Shown: in pieces, positions 39,836 through 52,334 of the stretch
Layout of the letters: each line of letters begins with the position of its first letter
Position numbering within the stretch: position 1 is the stretch's first letter
From: Cololabis saira
Taxonomy: Eukaryota; Chordata; Actinopteri; Beloniformes; Belonidae
Reading direction: 5' to 3'
Length of the DNA: 64,000 bases
Assembly: GCF_033807715.1 (NCBI RefSeq)
Contig: NC_084591.1
Coordinates: 28,546,590-28,610,589, forward strand
Position numbers and translations under genes: made by a program
Notes under the pieces: generated by a model
Databases searched by the model: none
Told to the model about the DNA's origin: nothing
What the model saw: the letters and a program-made list of their open reading frames with translations, nothing else

Positions 39836-40641
39836 CCACATAAAACCCAATGCTTTAATGTCCATACAGGAGAAAAATAACTAAGAAAGAGTTGTCTGCA
39901 TTTGCCTTTTCCCCATCTGTCACTCTCTTTTTGCCTTACCTTCCCCTTCCTTCTTCTGTTTTGTATGTTATTGTCTCCCTGCTGTACTCAACTCTGCACC
40001 ATTTATCTTTCTATCCAATGAATTGGAGCTTCTGACTCTATCACTCCTATTATCAACTGCTGTCATGGCTTATTTATGTTCCATTTTCTCGCCCTTTCCC
40101 TCACTTAGCTTTTCCACTACTATTCCATTGACCAGCATGTAATTTCTGTCATGAATAATGCAAACAGTGAGACAAAAATAGTTCTTCTCATTGGTTCTAT
40201 TGGCTGGGATTAGTCCTATAATAGTTTAACTGAAAGTGTTTGTACGGATTTCTATTCAGCAGTTCCATCTACATTGCTAAATGAAATAGGGAATAAAGGT
40301 TGTAAAGGAGCATCCAAAGCTGCATTCTGTCTGAAGTAGATCAACATTTCTGATTGTAAGATGCAGGCAGAGATTTATTCAGTCTATCAGCACTCATGTT
40401 CTTGGACAATCGTGTTTATTAACTAACAACCAGAGCAGCAGAATCAACATGTGGCCGTCTGCAGGCATAATTTAAATTCCAGTTTCCAGTTCCATTTGTT
40501 GATGTCCAGTTTTTCTCAGGCACTTTTCAGGAAATGAAAGAATTGACAAGAGAAGTGGCCAACTGCAAATTTGTCCAAAATGTTTTGATGTTAAAAATGA
40601 TAGCTCAGTGGGTCTGCCTTTACTGTAGTTGTAGAGGTTAA

Positions 40642-40990
40642 AGGAGCATGAGGCAGGGTTGAGGCAGGATTTATGAAAAAAATTTGTATACGTTTTAAGT
40701 TTTCTAGTAATAATGTCAGATGAAGCGTTCCAAACCAAAAAGAATGAGCCCTCTAGTGTATCTCTCTGTTGCCTTGAACAGGCTGTGTGCTGCAAAATGT
40801 GCTGCAATTGTGACCGGAATTTCCCGCGCTGTCCTGCAGATGTGAAGTCAAATGACGCTGCATGCGCGTTCCCCCCGTTCTCCCCGTTCTCCCGTGCCAG
40901 CTTCCCTGTTGGCTGCAGTTCCCCCGACGGCCGTCGTGGTGAAGGGTGGCGCTAGAGAGTCTCATTTCTTAAAAGGAGCCTCATGCTCCT
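40642..40990. mobile_element. piggyBac-like MITE, copy 2 (perfect inverted termini)
   Basis: A 349-bp relative of 35436-35775 in the same orientation, with perfect 13-bp inverted termini AGGAGCATGAGGC / GCCTCATGCTCCT. It is bounded by TTAA at 40638-40641 and 40991-40994. It differs from copy 1 by point changes and short length differences, such as a duplicated CGTTCTCCC unit near 40880. The right TTAA is also the left boundary of the neighbouring repeat. Confidence 0.85.
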
Positions 40991-40994
40991 TTAA

Positions 40995-41577
40995 AGTTGC
41001 AGTTGGCAAGTGTATTTTGGTCATTTGCTGAAATATCCACTATTTTCTGATAATATTACATAAGCTAGGTCATTTGAAAAACAAATCCATGCTTTTGGCA
41101 CCGCCTGCAGCTACTAATGCAGTTTACAAGTTTCCACCGCTCCAGTTGCAGCTGCTCCAGTCAGAGCCAGGGGGCGTGTTTACAGAATGTCAATCAGTGC
41201 ACACGCCTCCAGACAACACCCCCCCTATTCAGCTCCAAGCTTCAACAACGTATCCGCACGCCACCGCTTGACGAAGACTGGATGTGAGACGGTTGAGCAA
41301 GCTTTACTATTTGTTAAACTGTTTACCTCCATTTGTTACATTATTGATTTATTCTCAGATATCGTTTCTCTGACACCACAAGGTTTTCATAATAACCTAA
41401 CGTATTCAGCTTGCTCACTACAGCTCAGTGGCACGCGCTGTAGCGACCACGCCACATTCCTCAACAGCAAGGGCAAGAGGGGATCTGGAGCGAAGAGGTT
41501 AGAAGGGGCTCGAACCTTGTATGCGTTCAAATTTTTCAGCCAATTACTGTATTTTTGGGATGTTCCTGACTACTGCT
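40995..41577. mobile_element. Second TTAA-bounded MITE abutting copy 2
   Basis: The segment begins TTAA-AGTTGCAGTTGGCAAG and ends CCTGACTACTGCT-TTAA at 41578-41581. The ends match imperfectly as inverted repeats (about 10 of 16 positions). The internal CAGTCAGAGCCAGGGGGCGTG region resembles a common teleost repeat I recall that starts TTAAAGTTGCA. It encodes no recognisable protein. The shared TTAA with the upstream element suggests insertion exactly at its boundary. Confidence 0.5.
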
Positions 41578-44440
41578 TTAAGTCACTTTTGTGAGTGGGT
41601 CCAGGATTGCTCTTTTTTGCTTCCTTTTTTGGTCAATTTGTCATTTTCTCATCCGTCATTACTTTCTTGGGAGACACTTGATCACATGGCTGAAGTGTGA
41701 CATATTCCTGTACGTGAGTGATATGCAGTTGTCACAAGAGGCACTGGACTTGGGGTCGAGAGTTACTTTGGTTTTGTTTTTGTTGAAACCAGGAATGGGA
41801 GATTGCTAGAGCTCTTAAAAATATGCAAACCTTCCCCCAAATGACATTAAACCTGATATTTAACATAAAAAAAGGTATCTTGTGAGGCTTTAATCACAGA
41901 CAGAGGAAACAATGGAAATACATGAGGTGCACTCCTTGTTACAACATGTGATCACTATTTCATCCTGACTGCTCATGTCTTTGTTGCAGTGAGTGTGATT
42001 GTGGGTAGTGAAAGACCAGATGCCAGATCAAATGGGTCATACATCTACACAATGTTGGCCACTCAAAAGTGAACTATTGATGATTCCTGTGGTGTCTCGT
42101 GGTGTGACTAACTGAGATATTTGACTTGCTTAAATACGCTTTTGAATACTTCAAATTTGATCTATTTATCAAGCCTACATATTCCAATCATATATTTAAT
42201 TACGGTATATACAATTATTACTAATATAATTATTTTCCCTGTAACTGTACTGTGGAAATTGGTACATTTTGGTAATCAATGTTGCCTCATTTCCTGAGGA
42301 TCTATCTCTTCATCTGCAGTTGCATCAAATGCAGATCTACAGCCCTGGTCAGTGTTAAATGCTTCACAAATCTTTCTGAGATCAGACTGTGTTTGCTCTG
42401 TGCAGTAAGGACAGGTGGGAAAGGGATTCTGGCAGAGCTACAGTCCCTTCCGAGCCAGATGGACTTTGGGTAACCAAGGCACAATGTGCTACTATCAAAC
42501 TTTGCTTTGTCACACTTTTTACAGTAGTGAGTAATGTTTTTCTCACTTTTCAATTTGTTCCTCCACAAATGTTTCATGTTATTTAGTTTTTCTTTTCTGC
42601 CTGTTTTTTTTATTTGATCTTTTTACCTACATTATCGCTTTCTTTATCCACCTCTTAGTTTTGCTTTCCCCTTTTCCCCAAGGCTGATTTTTAATCTACC
42701 CAGTGAGAAAGTTTATTGTTCTAAGACTATATATTACAGCCAGTACGTTATTATCACATATACTGAAAGTGTTCATTCAGTGGTTATTTAATGTCAAATC
42801 ATGCCATCATTTACACAGATAACTGTGGTAGTTATACGTTATCATAGAAAGTGTCAATTCCTCTCTTAAAACTAAAAGAACACATTTATCCCTGAAGCCA
42901 TTATGGTGTTATGGATTTAATTAAATTGATAAAATGAAATTGAAGTTACCCATTAAATGATTAAATTTAGTAATTGAGAGATATTACTTCTCATAGATGC
43001 ATATTTTTGTCTGATAAGGTTTCAAAAAATATGGCCACTTCTGTTTCTAAAAAGACCAAGATCACACAGGCCAACTTTTGGACTCAGTGGTCTCTCACAA
43101 TGAATGGCATCACACTCACTGTGTTCACTCTTTTTTTTATACGTATATCTTTTTATTTCACAATCATTTTCACAATTCACATTTTCACATTCACAATTTC
43201 TATTTTCTATTAAAATAGAAACTGTGTTCACTCTTGATTGAATCTATAGATTTACATCCACCAATCTTTATTGTGAGTATGATTTGTGAACACTTGTTGG
43301 GAAGCTTTTATTACACTTGGAGTAACACAACTGATTTGTGCAGTTAAAATGCAACAGAGGGGAGAAACTAGCACTGCAGTGAATGAAACTAAAACACATC
43401 AGAGACTCCTACACTGCTGAAATAAAACAAGTGCACATTAATTAAATGAACACTGCCCTCTTACTTACCCTCTTTCTCTCTCTCTGACACCCCTCCTTGT
43501 AGATGCTGGTGTCTGTGTTTAATAAAACAGATTAATTAAGCTCATTGGTATTCTAGGACACTGCTTCAAGCTGTTTCTCAGAGCAAGGTCGTCCATTTAA
43601 ACTGTGAACATGGGGAGTCCGGGAGGAAACAGCTGGGAGGGTAGCACCCTCCTCAATGTGGTGTTTGACTGCTGGCGTCCATGGATTTCAGTGACAGACT
43701 CTATTTTTTTTTTTTAGATGTACAACTCTGGCATGTGTGTTTGTGCCAGAGACATCCTATTTCAGTTAATTGCTCCTGTCTCTCATTTTTTACGCCCTGA
43801 CACAGTCCTACCATGGCAGATAAATGTTTACTATGCAGCAGCTAATTTTTCATTCCATTAAGTAAAAGTCAAAAAGGGAAATATCACTGTAAATATATGA
43901 CAAATGGCCATGCTCATCAGTGTTACTGACATCCCCTCTTTTGCCTTGGTGCAATATTTAATACATAATGTCGTCTGACAGGTCACAGTTAGCGTTCATT
44001 ATCTGTGGGGCCGTGATAGCTCTTCATCCTCCGCTAGAAACATTAAGGTCTGCTTATTAGGTTGGGATTGTAACGCTAAAGTAATAAATCTCACAGAATG
44101 TTGCAAATATTTGTTTTGCACCTCAACTAATGATAGCATGTGGTTGAAGTGTTAAATCAATACGCATTATAGAGGAAAATGAGATACAGCTGATGAAGGA
44201 CGTAGTAGAACCCCAGGTCAATGAGTCAACTACAGCTTTTAGAATTGCATCAATAAGCAGACTTGAGTCAGATTACGCTGAGGCAGCATTATAGAGAAGT
44301 TGTTAGTAGTAAATGAGAGGCTGCTCTTTCACAGTAGCAGATCATTTAAAACATTGCCTCTTCAAATGAAAAATCAGTAACCACACACTCAAAAGTCTTT
44401 GTTGATAGTGTGTAAATTATCATTCAAACAGTTACTGCAC

Positions 44441-45307
44441 CTGATCTGATGGTGAACCTTGAAGGCTCCTGGCTCTTGGTTTGCTCACAGTTCTCATGCA
44501 CAGCAGGGATGCCCAGACTTCCCTCACCCCAGACACTTCCTCCAGCTCCTCCGGGGGGAGTCCGAGACGTTCCCAGGCCAGCCGAGAGACATAGTCTCTC
44601 CAGCGTGTCCTGGGTCTTCCCCGGGGTCTCCTCCCGGTGGGACATGCCTGGAACACCTCCCTAGGGAGGAGGGACATGCCTGGAACACCTCCCTAGGGAG
44701 GAGGGACATGCCTGGAACACCTCCCTAGGGAGGCGTCCAGGAGGATCCGGTACAGATGCCCAAGCCACCTCAGCTGACTCCTCTCAATGTGAAGGAGCAG
44801 CAGCTCGACTCCGAGCTCCTCCCGGGTGACTGAGGTTCTATCTCTAAGGGAGCGTCCAGCCACCCTGCGGAGGAAACTCATCTCGGCCGCTTGTATCCGC
44901 GATCTTGTCCTTTCGGTCACTACCCAAAGTTCATGACCATAGGTGAGGGTAGGGGCGTAGATTGACCGGTAAATCGAGAGCTTCACCTTTCGACTCAGCT
45001 CCTTCTTCACCACGATGGTCCGGTACATCGACCGCATTACTGCGGACGCTGCACCGATCCGTCTGTCAATCTCCCACTCCATCGTTCCCTCACTCGTGAA
45101 CAAGACCCCGAGATACTTGAACTCCTCCACCTGAGGCAGGACTTCTCCACCCACCCGGAGAAGGCATGCCACCTTTTCCCGGTGGAGAACCATGGCCTCG
45201 GTCTTGGAGGTGCTGATTCTCATCCCTGCCGCGTCGCACTCTGCCTCAAAACGCCCCAGCACATGCTGAAGGTCCAGGTCCGATGAAGCCAACAGGACAA
45301 CATCATC
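44441..45307 (-). pseudogene. LINE reverse-transcriptase fragment (palm to C-terminus)
   Basis: Minus-strand peptide from just after the catalytic Asp-Asp pair: DDVVLLASSD, LGRFEAECDAAGMRI, EFKYLGVLFTSEG, RRIGAASAVMRSMYR, IYAPTLTYGHELWV, RIQAAEMSFLRRVAG, RSQLRWLGHL. After a repeat-caused break it continues RPRGRPRTRWRDYV and PEELEEVSGVREVWASLL. These are hallmark blocks of a widespread fish non-LTR retrotransposon. The copy is 5'-truncated at the (A/F)xDD motif near 45307, where the residue before DD is Lys because host sequence begins. Endonuclease and fingers domains are gone. The reading frame is intact from 45307 to the TAG at 44693, so the copy is fairly young. Confidence 0.9.
44641..44733. 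repeat. 32-bp direct tandem repeat, about 3 copies, inside LINE
   Basis: The unit GACATGCCTGGAACACCTCC plus CTAGGGAGGAGG recurs exactly at 44641, 44673 and 44705 (the last copy lacks its final bases). Since 32 is not a multiple of 3, each extra copy shifts the LINE frame. The minus-strand stop TAG at 44693-44695 comes from the frame-shifted CCCTAGG. Confidence 0.97.
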
Positions 45308-46952
45308 CTTAACTGCATTAGAAAACACGCGAAACACCACGCTTTGCAGTTTTTATCATTAAAAAAATAGTGCCTAAAAAGTCCCCATATGAGGAAATGG
45401 TCTCTGAAGTGATTATGATGATGACATTGAACAGTATGGATTCAAAAACAAATGCAACACTGTAAAGATGTTTAATTAATTTCCAACAGTCTCAGATCAG
45501 AATATGTAATTGCTATTTTGGACTGGAGGGCAAAATGCAGTTTCATTTTAAAGACTTGAAAAATGTTGAATTCCTACAGTTTCTGGACTCAAGAAAGTGT
45601 GATGTCAGTATCTCTACGGCTTCTATTGTGAGGCTCAACTGACAGTTTTGATAAGTGATTGGTGAGAAGTTTATGATATATCAGGCTGAGTTAATTAAGT
45701 GATTTTAATTCTCAAAAAGAGGCTTTGAGACGTATCTGGTGTTCAAAGAGCTCATGATTCATCTGAGCTTTGGTTTGGACTGACCACCTATCTTCCGCTT
45801 CTTTATTTTTTAAATTCTTCGTCTTTGTTTCATGTGAGACACTGGGTGATGCAATATGAATGCTTTGTCCTTTGCTGAGTTGATCTGTGTGCGAGGGTTT
45901 GTGTGTCTACAAAGCTAGACTGTTTGTGAGCCTTGTGGTACTCACAAACATGAGGGGCTTTACACTCCTCTGGAGGCACACAGGAGGGGGCCTGTTGTCA
46001 CATTTTTACATCATTTTCACATCCCTGTCCTCCTTCATCTCTCTCCCTTGGAAGTTAAAAAAGAAATCAAAGGCTTGGCATCCAGTAACTCTTTGCTTCC
46101 TCTTTCTAAAATATTCTCTCTTTTCTCTCTTGCAAACACTGGCGCATTTCCTCACAACAGCCCCTCGATTTCAGGGGTGCTGGAAAAGTCTGCATCTTGT
46201 CTCGACGGAGGTGTGCTTGAGCTTCTTTTGACGTCTCTGCTAAATGGAAAATGCTCTGCCACTCATTTAACAGCTCTGTGACTTTGTCCCCCCTCTGGGA
46301 GCCCAGCAGCGTTTTATCTCCTCACAGCTGCCCAAGAACTTGCCCTCCTCTATGCTCCGTCCTGCCTGTCACAGCTCAGCATTAACATGAATGTTCTGCT
46401 TAGCAGAACACAGAGAAAGGAACCCAGCAGCGCTCTGGCTGCAGTGTCGGGCTAAATCCTGGGTTTCGGGGAGAGTTCAGGCTCCTTGGAGAGACGATCT
46501 TGGCTAGAGGGTTACAGAATGTTGGACATTAGAGCTTTGGCAAATCAAAGGTTGGTTGAGAAATAAACAATGAATTGGAAATTCCACTGAGTGTTAATAA
46601 TAGTGTTCCCGGGCAATGATACTGTTCTCTTGGCCCACTCTTTCTCAGTATCCACGTATGAATGGAATTCATAGCTGCTTTCTATGCACTTTATCCTACT
46701 GGAATTGAATTAGTAAATGCTTTGAATGGGGCAAATTACTATAATATATTAGTTAATCATATTAGCTTAGTTGTGAGGAGTCACATAATGTCAATGTTGG
46801 GTCCCTGCCAGCATACATAGATGGATGGGTAACTTTAGCCTTCAGCTACTACGACCTATTCATTGTTTTGTTTTTTGTATAACTATGTGTGCATTTTCTG
46901 TGTTTTTCAGCTAAAAGAGGAGTTAACGCCTTATTGTTTCTCTGTTTTTAAG

Positions 46953-47051
46953 GATGATGAGCCAATCACTGGAGGCGCTGAGGGCAGAGACCAAACCCAC
47001 GTCCGAAGATTCCTCAGCCAGCACCACCAGAAATTACCATGGAAACCAGAG
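46953..47051 (+). CDS. b4galnt4: b4galnt4 internal exon: stem just before PA14
   Basis: A 99-bp, phase 0-0 exon of 33 codons. It is preceded by a strong pyrimidine tract ending TTTTTAAG at 46952 and followed by the donor GTAATA at 47052. The peptide begins DDEPITGGAEGRDQ and ends HHQKLPWKPE. The terminal aromatic/charged PW-x-x-E, placed directly before YKGQ in the next exon, matches the junction I recall in human B4GALNT4 (PPWREE then YKGQ). The middle is poorly conserved, as expected for a stem linker. It lies 33.65 kb from the exon before and 14.98 kb from the exon after. A second open frame starting MMSQSLEAL looks protein-like, but leaves two bases over and does not join the next exon in its conserved frame. 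Confidence 0.75.
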
Positions 47052-50000
47052 GTAATATGATTGACTTTCTGTCCATTTTAATATTATTATTTTGATTGTG
47101 TTGTTCTGCAGATTTACCCCATAATCATTGTCCTTTTAAAATATTTAAAAACATCAGATACTTTGCAAATGGAATGATTATTCCACTAAACCTAGCAATA
47201 CACCCCCTATCACAAAGTGATTCATCTTTATGCAAATGGTTTTACGAATGATGCTTATACGAAATGCAATATAGAAGTCCTATCAATTCTCCTGTCAAAG
47301 AGTAGTTGATATTTGAGAACAAATGGAGATTTAGCCTTTTTCTGGTGCCATTACTGAAGGAAAGAAATGTTCCGTACAGCTATTGTGATTGATGATGATA
47401 CTTAATTCAAGTCCATCAGCAGGTTATATTTAAAAGCACCTTTGACTGAAGATTGATGTGATTCATGCACAATTTTCTGCTCACTTGCTGATCTAGTCTA
47501 GACTCCCGCTGTAACAACAAGAGCAGCAGACAGGGCAATTAAGCAGCGGTTTAGTGATAAGAAGAGCCGCTTTAGATTTGTCACACCTTCAGCAGAGGTT
47601 AATTAAAGGCTATGTATACATATGTGTCCTTAAACCTAATCTGGAAAATACAATTGATCTTTCCTTTGCTATCCAAAGTAATGATTACCAATCTGAGCTA
47701 AACATGCAGCCTGTGGTTTTGGGTTAACTAGGGGATAAACACAATCCATGCAATCGTTTATGAGTAATGTGAGTCTCACAATCACATTAGCTTGCATGAT
47801 GAAATACATTACTTTTTATAAGGATCTTTTGTCATCCTTGCTCTGTGCTCTGATTTCTTGCTGCTCCCACAAAGCATTGTGCATGATATCTTTCCACACA
47901 AAGCAGCATTATAGGGTGGCTGAACACAGCATGGGTTTGATAATGTTGAAATACCTTCAATTGTATTTCAGTAGACTCTCTTGAGTGAGTCAGTCTCGAG
48001 TTCGGTGGCTTTGCCTTTATGTTGTCTTGCAGTAACAACAAATACTGGAGCCGACGTCATCTACCAATGTTCATCACAGGCTGTGTGAGAAGAAATAGAC
48101 AAACCCCTTGCAACATCGCCCACAGGTTCTCTGAAGAGGGCTTTAGAATCCTATTTTTCTCTCCATTTAGCACCATTTAGGAAATAGATGGAAAGAATGG
48201 ACCTGGGCAGCCAGATAGACCAAGCCCAACTTATTTCTGTCACAGTCTTAGCTTTGCTTAGCTTATGTTAACCTAAGGTGCTAATTAATTAACATTCATT
48301 CTGATCAAATCGGTCAAAATACCCTCATCTGAAACAAGTGCTGCCAGAACTGAAATGAGTCCTAGCAGACCTGCGCTGTAAGCCACTCGGGGTGCAGTTA
48401 CCGACATCACTGAGTCACTTCAGCCAATTCACACCGGAGGAGCTACGGAGCTGCTGATTAACATTCACAGTGTGACCTCCTTCAATTCTTATTTCTGAAG
48501 CAAAATAACTCTAACTGTTGTGTTTAGCCAATCGTCGGATATTGTTATTGGACCTTTCCAGGCCAACCCACAGCCGGTCACTGTGATCTGCACAATTAAC
48601 AGCAAAACAAAACATATTCCTTTAAAACCTGACTATGCTCCGTTAGGTCTTTATTCACAGCTCAGAAGTCAACACATTGCTAAGTGCTAAATAGTAAAGA
48701 TAAACCGACACACACATTGGCTATGGCTGCACCCGATTAACACCCCATGCCCCTGATTATACATAAATTTGTTGTTTTATATGATTTTACCTGATGTTTT
48801 ACAAAAAAAATCACTTTTGAAGCCAGCTCCCAGTGGTTAGTTGTTGAACTGCAACTTTGTTTTTCTGAACTTCCGTGTTGGCTTTAACCCAGAAGTTGGA
48901 ATGTTGGCGCATGGTTTTCACATTTGTTTAGATAATGAAAGCCCTTCATCTAGATTAGGATGCTGTTTTTGGAATTATTTAAAACGATGCCACTTAGAAA
49001 ATTAGAACTCAATTTAATATGAAACAGCCAAGCGAGGACAACAGCCAAACAGTTATGTGAGGCAACACTGTTGATCGATTGCACAAATGCAACTAGATTT
49101 CAAGTCTGGATCACAGCCAGCTACTTTATGTTGCCCAATTATTATTATTTTTCCTTCGCTATATGTTTTATCAACATGTATGTGAAGACCACAGGATGCT
49201 TTCATTCTCAAAGACATACATTGTTACATTGACCAAGTATCTTTTCTGTAGATTGAAAAATGCAAAGCAACCTTTGAACGGAAATTCATTTTTCACACCT
49301 TCTACACCGTCAACGTTTTTGCATCAAGAATGGCATGCATCAAAGCTCATTTGTAGAAGTCAACAGGGCATTTTAAAGCAATATGCATTTTAGTTTCTGT
49401 GAATATTCTGACATTCCAACACAGATGTATCAAAGATTTCAGTTAAATTTATTTTCCTCAAAGATCATCTGATATGCTAAGGCCATGCCAAGTTTGCAAG
49501 AAACCATGTAGTGCAGCAGCTCCTCTGCTTTCACTAGCTATCTGTCCTAATTACCCGCATTAACTCTTTTCCTTGGTGCACAGCCAGAATGATGGAGGTC
49601 TGAGGGACCACGGAGCTGGCGCTGTCAGAGATGTAGACACAGGCTGGCTTAAGCGGAGTGGTGCCATGTGGCAGTGTTCATAAGCTGGCGAGGTTACATT
49701 GACATTCAAGATATTCCTTGTAAAACTCAGTTGTTGTGAAAAAAGCAACATGAAAGGGGAACTCTGCTTGTACCTTTGCATCCACACAGACAGAAGAATG
49801 GTAAATTAACTTTTTTTTTAAAACTATTGTAAGTTATGTTGGTTACAACAGGTTGTTTTCAGCAAATATTGGCAGCGTATTGAAAATCCAGAGCTAGTTA
49901 GCTCGTCCAGCAGTGACAGAGCATTATCACTGACATGCAGTTTTATGTCATCTGTCAAGGACACCAGCGGGTTGTGGACACTGACATGGTATAGAGATCA

Positions 50001-51425
50001 GAGAGCAAGCTGTTGGCCCACTTTTTAAGAGTCAAGCAGTAGCCGGCATGAAGGGATGAACAGTCATTTGCAGCAAAGCTGACGTGGATCCAGACAGGAG
50101 ATGAGCATATTAAATTATTTTATTTAGTCAGGAGCAGAGAGAAACGGTTACTAAGAGGGATGATTTCCTTTCAAATCATTTCAGAATTTAATATCTGAAT
50201 AATTTTCTTTTTTTTATTTGGCACATTGATGTATAGATTTGACTTTAATCAAATCATATCCCCAGATGTACGACATCTTAAGAGTTAAGCCTTGTTTCAA
50301 ATCTAGTCAATTTTCAAAGAGAGATAGACGATGACAGACTCTTTGTTGACTGACTACGCAACCTAAAAGTCTTGACTTCTGGCTTTGAGTTTTATCTTTC
50401 TGCTATTTGATGTGAAGTGCTAGTTATTTTCCATTCAAAGGGTATGGTGAGAAATATTTAAAAGATAATCACAAGCACATGAATCGTTTGAGAGCAGCTG
50501 TTGTGTCCATGCACTAAAAACACAAGACTGCTTGTTACAGCAAATAAAATATACTAGTGCTCTCTTTCAGGTGAACCACTGCATTGTGCATTTCCATTCC
50601 CCTCATATTACATATCTGGTATTTCAGAAGATGTGTGATTGTGGTACAGATGGCGGATTATACAAATCCTCATTATAGCATTTAATGCTGCAAAAATCTG
50701 GATCATATGCATTTTTTCCCTCAGTGTTTTTTGCTACTCACTCTGTGAAATGAGTTCACATATCTCTGTTCATACAATGCTCTCTTTTTTTGTACCTCTG
50801 AAAAGCTTAATTATTGCTCTGTAGACATGCTCACTTTGTTCTTTTTTAAATCACTAATGGGCAGAAATATGATTAAATATGCAGTAATGCTCCCTGTAAT
50901 TGAAGATGTCCCTCATAAAATGACATCATGTGTTCACTGCTACAATTTAACATAAAAAAACAATAAAAACACATCGTAAACGTCAGTACCGTGTTACTGT
51001 GTTATCAACAGTGATGATGCTGAATTTCCTATATGAGGGGAGAAGGTAAAGTAGGATTGCATATCCTCAGGGGTCTTTTGCCAGGAACATCATGTCTCAC
51101 TCTTCTTATCCAACTGGGATTAACAGTGTCAGCTGGTGTGATAGCTCATCAGTGGGTGCTCTGATCAGCCATTTGTCAGTGCCTGACTGCCAGCAGGAGT
51201 GCGGAAGGCTGCAGCAGATTCAGAGAAATTGTGTCTCCTGGAGACAAAGAGAAGGGAATAAAAAAAAAAGTTGATCGTGCAACCAAGCGGTTTAGTTAGA
51301 GGAGATTCTGAAAGACTGGGGAAATGGAGCTCTGCCGAGACCAGGATGGGGATGAAACGCACACATATAACTTTGCTCATGTATTTAGATAAAAGTACTT
51401 GGACGGCTGGATCAGGACACCTTAA

Positions 51426-52233
51426 AGGGATTGTGACATGAAAAACACATTTTTCTTGATTTTTTGTGTTTTGTTGGGTGTCTTGACATCAATTACACCC
51501 AAAAAACAACGAACTTTTAACATTCAGTGTATTGTGTGCTTTCTGGGATTTTCCGCATAACTATGCAAAAACGGCGCATGTGGTTTGGTGGCGGATCGTT
51601 ACGTAACGACCCGCTAAATCACCGCCCCCTCCACCCAGCTCCCTGCCTCCTCTCATCTCCAGCGCACCATAAAGGCTGATTTATGGTTCCGCGTTACACC
51701 GACGCAGAGCTTACGGCGTAGGGTTACGCGGCGAGGCGCACCGTACGCTGAACCCTACGGCGTAGGCTCTGCGTCGATTTAACGCGGAACCATAAATGTG
51801 GCTTAACACGGAGCTGTTTAGAGCCTCTTTTGTTCTAATCACCGGAGGAGAACTGCTAAGAAGACCCGCGGCCACTGACTGGACTTAAGATAAGGGGACA
51901 GTGCTGCTTGCATGCCTTTATTTTTATGATTGTTTGCTGTGGTTCGCCCTCCTGCTTTTCCGTGCATGCTTCGCCTGTCGCTCCCGGCTGTGACGCCGCT
52001 GTGAGCGTATGGCTGGGCTGCAGGAGGTTGGGAGGAGGAGCGGCGCAATGATTGACAGGAAAGGGGGGAAAGGAAGCGTTTTTCACGGCGCAAAAAAACA
52101 CTGTAATAAAAAGCCAGGAATAGAGTACTAGAGTGAAGTTTTTTTTGTTACACTCTTTTAGACACATTTGAGGGATGTTGGCCAAGACTTTTAATAGTGT
52201 TAAAAGCATGTTAAAAATGATGTCACAATACCT
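51426..52233. mobile_element. piggyBac-like MITE with TTAA duplication, hosting a hairpin MITE
   Basis: Bounded by TTAA at 51422-51425 and 52234-52237. Termini are AGGGATTGTGACATGA and the complement of AGGTATTGTGACATCA, matching at 14 of 16 positions. At 808 bp with no transposase frame it is non-autonomous. Its inverted-repeat sequence differs from the AGGAGCATGAGGC family at 35.4 and 40.6 kb, so it is a separate TTAA family. It contains a foldback element at 51674-51802. Confidence 0.8.
51674..51802. mobile_element. 129-bp foldback (hairpin) MITE
   Basis: Two arms of about 52 bp, GGCTGATTTATGGTTCCGCG... and the near-complement ...CGCGGAACCATAAATGTGGC, enclose a short GC-rich loop around 51726-51750 (CGCGGCGAGGCGCACCGTACG). 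The arms differ at only a few positions, so the single strand should fold into one long hairpin. The sequence matches a very common fish palindromic MITE I recall. Flanking AA/TTAA sequence does not give a clean target duplication. Confidence 0.8.
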
Positions 52234-52334
52234 TTAATAACAGTCAGAACACTCCAGAAAATGATGAATTTTGATAAACATGTAAGCGTACTCGGTAGAT
52301 GTTTAAATGGTTTTAAGGTAATGACGATATTCCA

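Noticed and set aside
46954..47050. Frame starting MMSQSLEALRAETKP in the second exon
   Set aside because: Looks protein-like, but leaves two bases at the donor and would put the next exon out of its conserved [13 protein letters not shown] frame.
51674..51802. Possible microRNA precursor because of the strong hairpin
   Set aside because: The stem is far longer than a pre-miRNA and matches a common foldback MITE; small-RNA evidence would be needed.
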